Positions 49,217-59,215 of a stretch of 64,000 nt of DNA are shown here, piece after piece. The DNA lies in contig SUZS01000002.1 in the NCBI GenBank assembly GCA_015059785.1, forward strand, positions 1 to 64,000. The letters are read 5' to 3'. Made by a program: the position numbers and the translations under genes. Every line of letters starts with the position of its first letter. Position 1 is the first letter of the stretch. Source of the DNA: Rikenellaceae bacterium (GTDB lineage Bacteria > Bacteroidota > Bacteroidia > Bacteroidales > Rikenellaceae). The notes under the pieces were generated by a model. It did not search any database. It was not told where the DNA came from and saw only the letters and a program-made list of their open reading frames with translations.

Positions 49217-50524
49217 CTACTCCCACTCGATTGTGGCGTTTGGCTTTGGAGACATATCGTAGCAGACACGGTTTACATTCTTGACCTCGGCAAGAATGCG
49301 GTCTGTGATGCGGCAGAGGATATCCCAATCTACGCGCTCGATAGTCGCTGTCATAGCATCTACAGTATTCACCGCACGGATAATTACAGGGTACTCAAAT
49401 GAGCGAGCATTGTCTCTAACACCTACGCTCTTGAAGTCAGGTACAACGGTAAAGTACTGCCAAACCCTCTTGTCAAGACCTGCCTTTGCAAACTCCTCGC
49501 GAAGAATGGCGTCAGACTCGCGCACAGCCTCCAATCGCTCACGGGTAATAGCACCCAAGCAACGAACACCAAGTCCTGGACCTGGGAATGGCTGACGGTA
49601 TACCATCTCATATGGCAGACCAAGCTCAAGACCGCAAGCGCGAACCTCATCCTTAAAGAGCTGGCGCAGTGGCTCTACAAGCTCAAACTGTAGGTCATCT
49701 GGCAGACCACCTACATTGTGATGAGACTTAACCATCTTGGCAGTCTTTGTGCCGCTCTCAACGATATCTGGGTAGATTGTTCCCTGACCGAGGAAATCAA
49801 TACCATCAAGTTTGCGTGCCTCCTCCTCAAATACGCGGATAAACTCGCCACCGATAATCTTACGCTTCTGCTCTGGGTCCTCAACGCCCTCAAGTTTTGT
49901 AAGGAAGCGCTCTGTAGCATCTACATATATAAGGTTTGCGCAGAGCTGGTTACGGAACACCTCAACAACATTCTCGCTCTCGCCCTTACGCATAAGACCG
50001 TGGTTTACATGTACGCAGACAAGGTTGTCACCAATAGCCTTCAGAAGAAGAGCCGCAACAACGGATGAGTCAACACCACCAGAGAGTGCGAGAAGCACCT
50101 TGCGGTCGCCAACCTGTCGGCGGATAAGCTCTATTTGGTCAGCAACGAAGTTGGTCATATTCCAGTTAGCCTCGGCCTTGCAAACATCAAACACAAAGCC
50201 CTTTACAGCCTGCTTAATAGCCTCAAAGTCGTCAGTAAACTGTGGAAGGCTTACCTCGCACTTCGCTTTGCTGTGGCCCGCAGCGATAACAGGAAAGCCT
50301 GCAGTGTAAATCTCTGGCAGAACATCAATCTCCACGCCATCAATAACATTGTTAGGACCTCCGTTGATAATCACACCCTTAACATTTGGCAGAGCCTTGA
50401 GTTCAGCAGCTGTAATGTCGTGTGGATAGATCTCGCTATAAACACCGAGGTCGCGAATAGCACGGGCAAGGACAGTATTCTCGTGGCTGCCCAAGTCCAA
50501 AATAACAATCATATCTTGCTTCAT
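49217..50524 (-). CDS. guaA: GMP synthase with truncated, triad-less glutaminase domain
   Basis: 435 aa; intact ATP-PPase (VLLALSGGVDSSV) and C-terminal domain (MSPKPNATIEWE). N-terminal class I GATase region about 80 aa short. Confidence 0.9.
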   Translation of the reverse strand: MKQDMIVILDLGSHENTVLARAIRDLGVYSEIYPHDITAAELKALPNVKGVIINGGPNNVIDGVEIDVLPEIYTAGFPVIAAGHSKAKCEVSLPQFTDDFEAIKQAVKGFVFDVCKAEANWNMTNFVADQIELIRRQVGDRKVLLALSGGVDSSVVAALLLKAIGDNLVCVHVNHGLMRKGESENVVEVFRNQLCANLIYVDATERFLTKLEGVEDPEQKRKIIGGEFIRVFEEEARKLDGIDFLGQGTIYPDIVESGTKTAKMVKSHHNVGGLPDDLQFELVEPLRQLFKDEVRACGLELGLPYEMVYRQPFPGPGLGVRCLGAITRERLEAVRESDAILREEFAKAGLDKRVWQYFTVVPDFKSVGVRDNARSFEYPVIIRAVNTVDAMTATIERVDWDILCRITDRILAEVKNVNRVCYDMSPKPNATIEWE

Positions 50525-50555
50525 ATCCTAAATATGTATAAAAACCTAATACTCT

Positions 50556-52028
50556 TTACTCTCCACGAGTGTAGTTTGGTGTCTCGCGTGTAATTGTAAT
50601 GTCGTGTGGGTGATTTTCAATAACACCATTTGCAGTCACGCGGATAAAGCGTGCTGTGCGCAGTGCTGCAAGGTCCTTTGCGCCACAGTATCCCATACCA
50701 GAGCGAATACCTCCAATGAGCTGATATACAGTCTCATTCAGTGATCCCTTGAATGGTACGCGACCAACGATACCTTCTGGAACGAGCTTGTTTGTAGCCG
50801 TAGTACTATCCTGGAAGTAGCGGTCAGTAGAGCCAGCCTTCATTGCATCAATAGAACCCATTCCGCGATAGGTCTTGAACTTACGACCGTTGTAGATGAT
50901 AGTCTCACCTGGAGCCTCCTCTGTTCCTGCAAACATTGAACCGCACATTACGCAGTCGCCACCAGCAGCCAGAGCCTTAACAATGTCGCCAGAGTAACGA
51001 AGACCTCCGTCAGCAATTACAGCCACATCCATATCCTTCACTGCGCTTGCAACATCGAAAATGGCGGTTAGCTGTGGAACACCAACACCTGCGATAATTC
51101 GTGTAGTACAGATAGAGCCTGGGCCGATACCAACCTTAATACCGTCTGCGCCATTCTCGGCAAGATAACGAGCAGCCTCGGCTGTAGCGATATTACCAAC
51201 CACAACATCAAGATTAGGATACTTCTCCTTAATGCGCTTGAGCAGTGCCACGATATTCTTTGAGTGTCCGTGTGCAGAGTCAAGAACTACTGCATCAACG
51301 CTCTCGGCAACAAGTGCATCAACACGGTCCATAGAGTCGGCAGTCACGCCCACGCCTGCAGCTACGCGAAGACGGCCCATACTGTCCTTACAAGCATTTG
51401 GATGGTCCTGTACCTTTGTAAGGTCCTTGTATGTTATAAGGCCTATAAGATGTCCCTCTGCATCTACTACCGGCAGTTTCTCAATCTTGTTACGAAGCAG
51501 TACCTCTGTAACATCCTCTGCCTCTGGGTTTGTGATAGTTACCAGATTCTCTGAAGTCATCACCTCGTCAATGCGGCGCGACATATCCTTCTGGAAACGA
51601 AGGTCACGGTTTGTGACAATACCAACAAGCATTCTATTCTGGTCAACTACTGGAATACCACCAATCTTGTTCTCGTGCATAAGGGCGAGAGCGTCGCCCA
51701 CAGTCTGCTCACCAGTGATTGTTACAGGGTCATAAATCATACCATTCTCGGCACGCTTTACACGGCGCACCTGGGCGGCCTGCTCGGCAATAGACATATT
51801 CTTGTGGATAACGCCGATACCGCCCTCGCGAGCAATGGCGATTGCCATAGGAGCCTCTGTTACAGTATCCATTGCAGCTGATACAATAGGAATGTTGAGC
51901 GTAATGTTGCGTGAGAAACGGCTTTTAACACTCACCTCGCGTGGTAGCACCTCCGAGTATGCAGGTACGAGCAACACATCATCAAAGGTTAAACCCTCTT
52001 GCTGAACTCTCTCTGTTAGAAATGACAT
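50556..52028 (-). CDS. guaB: IMP dehydrogenase
   Basis: [20 protein letters not shown] domains; 490 aa. Confidence 0.96.
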   Translation of the reverse strand: MSFLTERVQQEGLTFDDVLLVPAYSEVLPREVSVKSRFSRNITLNIPIVSAAMDTVTEAPMAIAIAREGGIGVIHKNMSIAEQAAQVRRVKRAENGMIYDPVTITGEQTVGDALALMHENKIGGIPVVDQNRMLVGIVTNRDLRFQKDMSRRIDEVMTSENLVTITNPEAEDVTEVLLRNKIEKLPVVDAEGHLIGLITYKDLTKVQDHPNACKDSMGRLRVAAGVGVTADSMDRVDALVAESVDAVVLDSAHGHSKNIVALLKRIKEKYPNLDVVVGNIATAEAARYLAENGADGIKVGIGPGSICTTRIIAGVGVPQLTAIFDVASAVKDMDVAVIADGGLRYSGDIVKALAAGGDCVMCGSMFAGTEEAPGETIIYNGRKFKTYRGMGSIDAMKAGSTDRYFQDSTTATNKLVPEGIVGRVPFKGSLNETVYQLIGGIRSGMGYCGAKDLAALRTARFIRVTANGVIENHPHDITITRETPNYTRGE

Positions 52029-52070
52029 AATTTACAACTTTTTATCTGTTAAACATATATTTCTATTAAC

Positions 52071-52228
52071 AAAAAGCGAGGCACAACCGCACCTCGCTCT
52101 ATTTCGCACTCTATCCCATATTGCCGCACAGACCGCACACTCTGCCACCATAAAGCCCGAACTGCACAAGGCAAATAATCGGACCGTGAAGCGAAATAGT
52201 GTTGTGGGCTCTCATCGGTAGAATTTAT
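52071..52228 (-). ncRNA. Structured RNA upstream of guaB: standalone 6S-like RNA or guaB leader
   Basis: Minus promoter TTGG (52265-52262) - N20 - TACCTTTG (52241-52234); closing stem ctatttcgc/gcgaaatag (52199-52191/52107-52099); inner ttgcc/ggcaa; terminator agcgagg...cctcgct-TTTTT (52098-52071). Confidence 0.55.
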
Positions 52229-52365
52229 TTGTGCAAAGGTAGGTATTATTTTTTGAACTACCCAACTTTTTTGCAGAAAAATGTGAAAATATTTTTTTTG
52301 TATCTTTCGTTGAAAAAATGTTGAAAAAAGTCTCTATAAAATTTTTCTGAACCCATAAAGTTTTA

Positions 52366-52373
52366 TATTTTTG
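52366..52373 (+). promoter_or_regulatory. Probable -7 element of the purE leader
   Basis: TATTTTTG; -33 element weak. Confidence 0.45.
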
Positions 52374-52378
52374 CCGTA

Positions 52379-52558
52379 TGAAAGGATTTTTGGTGCATTG
52401 TCTCTCTGTTGCTGGCTCGGGTAAGGACTCTCGAGGTGCTACTTTGGGGCCTGTACATCTTGAGAGAATGCGCTCAAAGTACGCGAACATTTGTGGACAG
52501 AAGTGCGTAAATGTGTGAGATAGGAGCCACTACAACAGCTGTGTTGCGGTGGCTTTTT
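52379..52558 (+). ncRNA. purE leader RNA ending in an intrinsic terminator
   Basis: Starts after the -7 box; contains tctctc (52401-52406)/gagaga (52462-52467) and further stems. Ends in gccactacaaca-gctg-tgttgcggtggc-TTTTT. Confidence 0.5.
52526..52558 (+). terminator. Intrinsic terminator 51 nt upstream of purE
   Basis: 12-bp stem with one mismatch, followed by TTTTT. Confidence 0.8.
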
Positions 52559-52608
52559 GATTGAAATAAGTGTGTAAAATTAGAAATAACTAAAATTCAA
52601 AAACGAGT

Positions 52609-53076
52609 ATGAAGGTAGCAGTTATTATGGGCTCTACAAGTGACTGGGGTGTTATGTCGGCCGCTGTTGAGACCCTTGAGCAGTTGGGTATTGAGTATGA
52701 AAAGCGTGTTATCAGCGCGCACCGTACTCCACATTTGATGTTTGAGTATGCCACTACAGCGCGCGAGCGTGGTATTGGCGCAATTATCGCGGGCGCGGGC
52801 GGTGCTGCCCATGTAGCGGGCGTTACAGCGGGTCTTACAACAGTGCCAGTTATTGGTGTGCCTATTAAGACCTCTGCTCTCGGAGGCCTTGACTCTCTGC
52901 TCTCTATTGTGCAGATGCCAGGTGGCGTGCCAGTATCTACTACTGCAATTAATGGTGCTAAGAATGCGGCTCTTATTGCAGCCTCTATCTTTGCCCTTAC
53001 AGACCCAGAGCTTGAGGCTCGCCTTATTGAGTTCCGCAAGCAGCAAACAGAGAATGTCCTTTCAGCAGAGTTGTAG
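52609..53076 (+). CDS. purE: N5-carboxyaminoimidazole ribonucleotide mutase
   Basis: VAVIMGSTSDWGVM; SAHRTPHLMFEYA. Confidence 0.95.
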   Translation: MKVAVIMGSTSDWGVMSAAVETLEQLGIEYEKRVISAHRTPHLMFEYATTARERGIGAIIAGAGGAAHVAGVTAGLTTVPVIGVPIKTSALGGLDSLLSIVQMPGGVPVSTTAINGAKNAALIAASIFALTDPELEARLIEFRKQQTENVLSAEL

Positions 53077-53079
53077 AGT

Positions 53080-56000
53080 ATGAATAGTTTCAGAATTTTT
53101 GTTGAGAAGTATGCCGAGTTTCAGGTTGAGGCTCACGCTCTGCAGAGCGAGCTGAACGAGAACCTCGGACTTAATATCAAGTCGCTCCGCGTACTAAATG
53201 TCTACGACCTCTTTGGTTTTACGCCTGAACTTATTGAGCGTTGTCGCTATGCAGTCTTTGGTGAGATTGTAACAGACCGCGTTACTGATAGCTGCCCACT
53301 TGAGGGCGTGAAGTATTTGGCTGTGGAGTGCCTCCCTGGTCAGTTTGACCAGCGCGCATCTTCGGCTGTGGATTGTGTTCGCCTTATTGAACCTACTGCC
53401 GATGTGAGAATCCGCAGCTCAAAGTTGCTGATTTTTGATAATGGTGTAACAGATGCCGATATTGAGGCTGTGAAGCACTACTATATCAATGCTGTAGAGT
53501 CTCGTGAGAAGGATTTGTCTCGCCTTGTAGATAACGAGCAGGCGGAGATTCGCCCAGTGCCAATCCTTGAGGGCTTTACAGATATGACCGAAGAGGAGCT
53601 TGCTCCATACTGCAAGGCAAACTCTCTTGCTATGAATGCAGACGACCTCCGTGAGGTTGTAAACTACTTCAGGGGCGAGGGTCGCAACCCTTCACAGACC
53701 GAGCTTCGCATCCTTGATACATACTGGTCAGACCACTGCCGCCACACAACCTTTACTACGGAGATTACAGAGGTAAAGATTGACGAGTCGTTTATGAAGT
53801 CAGAGTTTGAGAGCGCACTTGCCGAGTTTGGTATGATGCGTACAGAACTCGGAAGAGAGCATAAGAGCCTCTGCCTTATGGAGATTGCCACTATCGGTGC
53901 ACGCTATCTTCGCCATAAGGGTCTGTTGGACGATATGGAGCAGAGTGAGGAGAATAACGCTTGTAGCATCTTTGTTGATGTAGATGTAGAGGGTCAGACT
54001 GAGAAGTGGTTGCTCCAGTTTAAGAATGAGACACACAACCACCCAACAGAGATTGAGCCATTTGGTGGCGCATCAACCTGTCTCGGTGGTGCTATTCGTG
54101 ACCCACTGTCAGGTCGCGCCTATGTATATCAGGCTATGCGCGTAACGGGTGCGGGAGATATATATAAGAGTGTATCAGAGACTCTTGCCGGTAAGCTTCC
54201 ACAGCGAGTAATCTCTCGCAAGGCTGCTGCAGGTTACTCAAGTTATGGAAACCAGATTGGTCTTGCGACAACTCATGTTCGCGAGATTTACCACGATAAC
54301 TATGTTGCCAAGCGCCTTGAGGTAGGTGCTGTTGTGGGTGCTGTGAAGGCGGAGAATGTTCGCCGTGAGTCCCCAGCGTCTGGCGATGTTGTGCTGCTTA
54401 TGGGCGGTAGAACTGGTCGTGACGGAATCGGTGGAGCTACTGGCTCTTCAAAGCAGCATACAGCCGCTTCGCTTGAGGAGTGTGGCTCGGAGGTGCAGAA
54501 GGGAAATGCTCCAGAGGAGCGCAAAATTCAGCGTCTGTTCCGCCGTGCAGATGTTACACGCCTTATTAAGAAGTCAAACGACTTTGGTGCAGGTGGTGTG
54601 AGCGTGGCTATTGGCGAGCTTACTGATGGTCTTGACATCTACCTTGACCGCGTACCAGTGAAGTACAGCGGACTGAACTCTACAGAGCTTGCTATCAGCG
54701 AGTCGCAGGAGCGTATGGCTGTTGTTGTTGAGCGTAAGGATATGGAGACAATGATGGCTCTGTGTGCAGAGGAGAATGTGGAGGTTACATATGTTGCCGA
54801 TGTGACAGATACTCAGCGAATGAGAATGTACTTCCACGATAAACTCATTGTAGACCTTAAGCGTGAGTTTATTGATAGCGCAGGTGCAAAGCACTATACG
54901 CAGATTACAATCCCTGCTGTTGAACATCGCAACCCATTCTCTCGTACTGTTGAGGGCGAGGGTGTTGCCGAGCAGTTTGTTGCTAATCTGAAGGATTGGA
55001 ATGTAGTGAGCCAGAAGGGTCTTATTGAGATGTTTGACTCTACTATAGGTGCCTCTACTGTCCTTATGCCATTTGGTGGTAAGACTCAGGCTACTGAGAG
55101 CCAGGTGTCAGTGCAGACCCTACCTGTTCGCCACGGCAAGACAAATACAGCAAGTATTATGGCCTTTGGCTACAACCCATATATCTCTGCTTGGAGCCCA
55201 TATCACGGTGCGCAGTATGCCGTTGTTGAGGCTGTGGCAAAGGTTGTGGCTGCAGGTGCACGATTTGATAAGATGCGCTTCTCTTATCAGGAGTATTTTG
55301 AGCGTATGACAGACCGCAACTCTTGGGGTAAGCCTATGGCGGCACTGCTTGGTGCTCTGAAGATGCAGAATGCTCTCGGTCTGCCATCTATCGGTGGTAA
55401 GGACTCTATGAGTGGTACTTTTAACGAGATTAATGTGCCACCAACACTTATCGCCTTTGGTATTACAACTGTAGATGCTCGCACAGTTATCAGCCCAGAG
55501 TTTAAGGCTGCGGGCGATAAGATATACCTTATCAAGCACACTCCAAAGGCTGACTATACACCTGATTGCGATGCTCTGCGTCACAATTTTACACTTACAA
55601 CTGACCTTATTGAGCAGGGTAGTGTTGTTGCCGCTTATGCCGTAGGCTTTGGTGGTGTTGCCGAGGCTGTGGCAAAGATGAGCTTCGGTAATGAGATTGG
55701 TGCGGAGATTTGTCTTGGCAGTAGCGAGCTGTTTGACTATAACTACGGCTCTATCCTTGTTGAGAGCAAGGCGGAGATTACAGACCCAGCGGCGGTGCTT
55801 GTAGGAACAACTGTTGCTGAGAAGAGCATTACTGTAAACGGTCAGAAGCTTACTATTGCAGAGCTTTTGGAGGCAAATACCTCTCGCTTTGAGACGGTCT
55901 ATCCTGCAAAGGGTCGCACTGGCGAGCCTTGCCGTGAAGCAAATTGTACTACTGTGGCACCAAAGTATCAGGGCGAGAAGGTTGATACTGTTAAGGTATA

Positions 56001-56787
56001 CCTGCCTGTCTTCCCGGGTACAAACTGCGACTACGATACTGCTCGTGCCTTTGAGCGCGCGGGTGCTGTAACAGAGATTGGCGTCTTCTGCAACCTCACT
56101 TCAGATGCTATTTTTGACTCTATCAAGCGTATGTGCGAGGCTATTGACAACAGCCATATCCTTGTGCTTAGTGGTGGTTTCTCACTGGGTGATGAGCCAG
56201 ATGGTAGCGGTAAGTTTATCGCGGGCGTGCTTAATAATGCCGATGTGACAAAGTCTGTTCACGCACTGCTTGACCGTGGTGGTCTTATCCTTGGTATCTG
56301 TAACGGCTTCCAGGCCCTTGTAAAGTCTGGTCTGCTGCCTTATGGTCGCTTGGGTATGGTTACTACAGCCTCTCCAACGCTGTTCCACAATGATATCCAC
56401 CGCCACATTTCGCAGATTGTATCAACACGCGTGGGAACAACAGCCTCTCCTTGGTTGTCATCATTCAAGGTGGGCGAGCTTCACTCTATTGCCGTTAGCC
56501 ACGGCGAGGGTAAGTTTGTTGTAAGCCCAGAGCTGGCAGAGGAACTCTTTGCTGCAGGTCAGGTAGCCTTCCAGTATACCGATGCTCAGGGTCGCGCTAC
56601 TACAGACGCGCCATATAACCCTAATGGCTCCTCATATGGTATTGAGGGTATCATTAGCAAGGGCGGTCAGATTCTGGGTAAGATGGGCCATACTGAGCGT
56701 TATACAGAGGGATTATTTAAGAATATCTCTGGAGAAAAGTGTCAGAATATTTTTGAGAATGCAGTTAGATATTTTAAGGGTGAGTAA
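53080..56787 (+). CDS. purL: Phosphoribosylformylglycinamidine synthase (large fused form)
   Basis: 1235 aa; DTYWSDHCRHTTF; C-terminal GATase keeps LGICNGFQ and GHTERY. Confidence 0.96.
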   Translation: MNSFRIFVEKYAEFQVEAHALQSELNENLGLNIKSLRVLNVYDLFGFTPELIERCRYAVFGEIVTDRVTDSCPLEGVKYLAVECLPGQFDQRASSAVDCVRLIEPTADVRIRSSKLLIFDNGVTDADIEAVKHYYINAVESREKDLSRLVDNEQAEIRPVPILEGFTDMTEEELAPYCKANSLAMNADDLREVVNYFRGEGRNPSQTELRILDTYWSDHCRHTTFTTEITEVKIDESFMKSEFESALAEFGMMRTELGREHKSLCLMEIATIGARYLRHKGLLDDMEQSEENNACSIFVDVDVEGQTEKWLLQFKNETHNHPTEIEPFGGASTCLGGAIRDPLSGRAYVYQAMRVTGAGDIYKSVSETLAGKLPQRVISRKAAAGYSSYGNQIGLATTHVREIYHDNYVAKRLEVGAVVGAVKAENVRRESPASGDVVLLMGGRTGRDGIGGATGSSKQHTAASLEECGSEVQKGNAPEERKIQRLFRRADVTRLIKKSNDFGAGGVSVAIGELTDGLDIYLDRVPVKYSGLNSTELAISESQERMAVVVERKDMETMMALCAEENVEVTYVADVTDTQRMRMYFHDKLIVDLKREFIDSAGAKHYTQITIPAVEHRNPFSRTVEGEGVAEQFVANLKDWNVVSQKGLIEMFDSTIGASTVLMPFGGKTQATESQVSVQTLPVRHGKTNTASIMAFGYNPYISAWSPYHGAQYAVVEAVAKVVAAGARFDKMRFSYQEYFERMTDRNSWGKPMAALLGALKMQNALGLPSIGGKDSMSGTFNEINVPPTLIAFGITTVDARTVISPEFKAAGDKIYLIKHTPKADYTPDCDALRHNFTLTTDLIEQGSVVAAYAVGFGGVAEAVAKMSFGNEIGAEICLGSSELFDYNYGSILVESKAEITDPAAVLVGTTVAEKSITVNGQKLTIAELLEANTSRFETVYPAKGRTGEPCREANCTTVAPKYQGEKVDTVKVYLPVFPGTNCDYDTARAFERAGAVTEIGVFCNLTSDAIFDSIKRMCEAIDNSHILVLSGGFSLGDEPDGSGKFIAGVLNNADVTKSVHALLDRGGLILGICNGFQALVKSGLLPYGRLGMVTTASPTLFHNDIHRHISQIVSTRVGTTASPWLSSFKVGELHSIAVSHGEGKFVVSPELAEELFAAGQVAFQYTDAQGRATTDAPYNPNGSSYGIEGIISKGGQILGKMGHTERYTEGLFKNISGEKCQNIFENAVRYFKGE

Positions 56788-56805
56788 TATAAATATATAG
56801 GTATA

Positions 56806-58170
56806 ATGAGTGTTTTAGGCGTATATGGTGTTGAGCACGCCTCATCAATAATCTACTACGGTCTGCATACGATGCAACACCGTGGTCAGGAGGGGTGCGG
56901 AATGGTCTGCGTAGATGCTACGGGCAAAATGAAGCGTCATCGCGGTATGGGACTTGTTACAGAGGTGTTTAACGAGCAGAAGATTGCTGCGTTAGACGGT
57001 ACTATGGGTGTGGGCCATGTGCTCTATACGGGTGCTGCTTCGCGCAGTATGGATAATGTGCAGCCACTCTACTTCCACCACGGCTCGGGCGACTTTGCGC
57101 TGGCACATAATGGAAATGTTGTCAATGCAGAGCAGCTTACAGAGTCTTTGGAGCGTAGGGGCTCACTGTTCCACTCCCATTCTGATGCAGAGCTGCTTGC
57201 TCACCTTATTAAGAAGGATGATCCAGATGAGCCACGAATTTTTTCGATTATTGAGGCTCTGAAGCAGATGGAGGGCGCCTATGCCTTTCTGATAATGACA
57301 AAAAATCGCCTCTATGCTTGCCGTGATAAGTATGGTTTCCACCCACTATCTATCGGCAGACTTGGCGAGGGCTATGTTGTAAGTAGCGAGACCTGCGCCT
57401 TTGATACTATCGGCGCGGAGTTTGTGCGCGATATTGCCCCAGGTGAAATTGTAACAATTGACAAGAAGGGTATTCGTTCAACAATTTATGCAGATGAGTG
57501 CAAGTGCAAGATGTGCGCAATGGAGTATATCTACTTTGCTCGTCCAGATAGCGATATTGAGGGGTGTAATGTTCACGCATACCGCAAGGAGTCTGGACGC
57601 CGACTCTTCCATGAGGCTCCTGCTGATGCAGATATCGTTGTGGGAGTTCCTGACTCAAGCCTCAGTGCTGCGCAGGGATATAGCGAGGCGAGTGGTCTGC
57701 CATATGAGATGGGTCTTATTAAGAATAAGTATGTTGGCCGTACCTTTATCCAGCCGTCGCAGGCACTGCGTGAGAAGGGCGTGAGAATGAAGCTCTCGCC
57801 AGTACGCAGTATTGTCAATGGCAAGCGTGTGGTGCTTGTGGATGACTCTATTGTTCGTGGTACAACCTCTCGCCGTATTGTCAATATGCTTCGCGAGGCG
57901 GGTGCTACGGAGGTGCATGTGCGCATTGCCAGCCCTACGATGACCCACCCTTGCTTCTATGGTGTAGATACATCAACCCTTGAGGAGTTGATGCTTGCGC
58001 GTATGAATGTTGATGAGGCTTGTAAGGCTATTGGTGCTGACTCACTGGCCTTCCTCTCTTATGAGTCCACTCTCAAGTCAGCTATCGGCAGAACAGATAT
58101 GTGCCTTGCTTGCTTTGACGGCAAATATCCAACACCGATATACAAGGGCATTGAAGATGCAAATAAATAG
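56806..58170 (+). CDS. purF: Amidophosphoribosyltransferase lacking the N-terminal Cys nucleophile
   Basis: [51 protein letters not shown] motif. Confidence 0.92.
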   Translation: MSVLGVYGVEHASSIIYYGLHTMQHRGQEGCGMVCVDATGKMKRHRGMGLVTEVFNEQKIAALDGTMGVGHVLYTGAASRSMDNVQPLYFHHGSGDFALAHNGNVVNAEQLTESLERRGSLFHSHSDAELLAHLIKKDDPDEPRIFSIIEALKQMEGAYAFLIMTKNRLYACRDKYGFHPLSIGRLGEGYVVSSETCAFDTIGAEFVRDIAPGEIVTIDKKGIRSTIYADECKCKMCAMEYIYFARPDSDIEGCNVHAYRKESGRRLFHEAPADADIVVGVPDSSLSAAQGYSEASGLPYEMGLIKNKYVGRTFIQPSQALREKGVRMKLSPVRSIVNGKRVVLVDDSIVRGTTSRRIVNMLREAGATEVHVRIASPTMTHPCFYGVDTSTLEELMLARMNVDEACKAIGADSLAFLSYESTLKSAIGRTDMCLACFDGKYPTPIYKGIEDANK

Positions 58171-58187
58171 TAAAAATAGATAAAGTT

Positions 58188-59213
58188 ATGGCTGAAAATT
58201 ACGAAAAAGCGGGTGTAAACCTGGAGGCTGGCTACGAGGTAGTACGCCGAATTAAGCAACATGTGGCTTCTACTGCACGCAAGGGTACTATGGGAAATAT
58301 CGGTGCCTTTGGTGGTATGTTTGACCTCGCATCACTCGGCGTTAAGGAGCCGGTGCTTGTTAGCGGAACTGATGGCGTGGGAACAAAGCTCAAGATTGCC
58401 TTTGCAATGGATAAGCACGATACTATCGGTATTGATGCTGTGGCAATGTGCGTGAACGATGTTCTGGCACAGGGTGCAGAGCCACTCTTCTTCCTTGACT
58501 ATGTGGCTCTTGGACACAACATTCCAGAGAAGGTTGAGGCTATTGTTGCAGGTGTTGCCGAGGGTTGCCGTCAGGCTGGTTGTGCTCTTATTGGTGGCGA
58601 GACAGCTGAGATGCCAGGTATGTACGAGGGTGGCGATTATGATATCGCAGGCTTTACTTGTGGTGTTGTTGAGAAGTCACAGCTTATTGATGGTAGCAAA
58701 GTAAAGGTTGGCGATGTGCTTGTAGGTATCGCCTCAAGTGGCGTTCACTCAAACGGTTTTAGCCTTGTGCGTAAGGTTGTTGCAGATAATAATCTTGACC
58801 TTAACGCATCTTATGAGGAGCTTGAGGGTGCACTTTTGGGCCAGACACTGCTTACTCCAACAAAGATTTATGTTCGTCAGGTGCTTGAGGTTATTCGTAA
58901 TTGTGATGTTCACGGCATTTGTCACATTACTGGTGGCGGCTTTGACGAGAATATCCCACGCGTGCTGCACGAGGGTCAGGGTCTTAAGATTCAGGAGGGT
59001 AGCTGGGAGATTCTGCCAGTGTTCCGCCTTCTTGAGAAGTATGGTGGCATTCCGCACCGCGAGATGTTCAACATCTTCAATATGGGTATCGGTATGGTTG
59101 TGGTTCTTGATAAGTCAGAGGCACAGAAGGCTATTGATATCCTTACTGCAGCGGGTGAGAAGGCTTCGGTTATCGGTTGCGTAACAGACACCGAGGGTGT
59201 TGTAATTGAGTAG
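58188..59213 (+). CDS. purM: Phosphoribosylformylglycinamidine cyclo-ligase
   Basis: [30 protein letters not shown]. Confidence 0.96.
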   Translation: MAENYEKAGVNLEAGYEVVRRIKQHVASTARKGTMGNIGAFGGMFDLASLGVKEPVLVSGTDGVGTKLKIAFAMDKHDTIGIDAVAMCVNDVLAQGAEPLFFLDYVALGHNIPEKVEAIVAGVAEGCRQAGCALIGGETAEMPGMYEGGDYDIAGFTCGVVEKSQLIDGSKVKVGDVLVGIASSGVHSNGFSLVRKVVADNNLDLNASYEELEGALLGQTLLTPTKIYVRQVLEVIRNCDVHGICHITGGGFDENIPRVLHEGQGLKIQEGSWEILPVFRLLEKYGGIPHREMFNIFNMGIGMVVVLDKSEAQKAIDILTAAGEKASVIGCVTDTEGVVIE

Positions 59214-59215
59214 TT

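Noticed and set aside
52378-52518. 46-aa ORF MKGFLVHCLSVAGSGKDSRGATLGPVHLERMRSKYANICGQKCVNV before purE
   Set aside because: The expected transcription start is at or just after its ATG, and composition looks RNA-like. Treated as leader RNA, though a uORF cannot be excluded.
53080-56787. Possible glutaminase decay in PurL as in GuaA and PurF
   Set aside because: The nucleophile elbow LGICNGFQ and the GHTERY His/Glu motif are present, so this domain appears intact.
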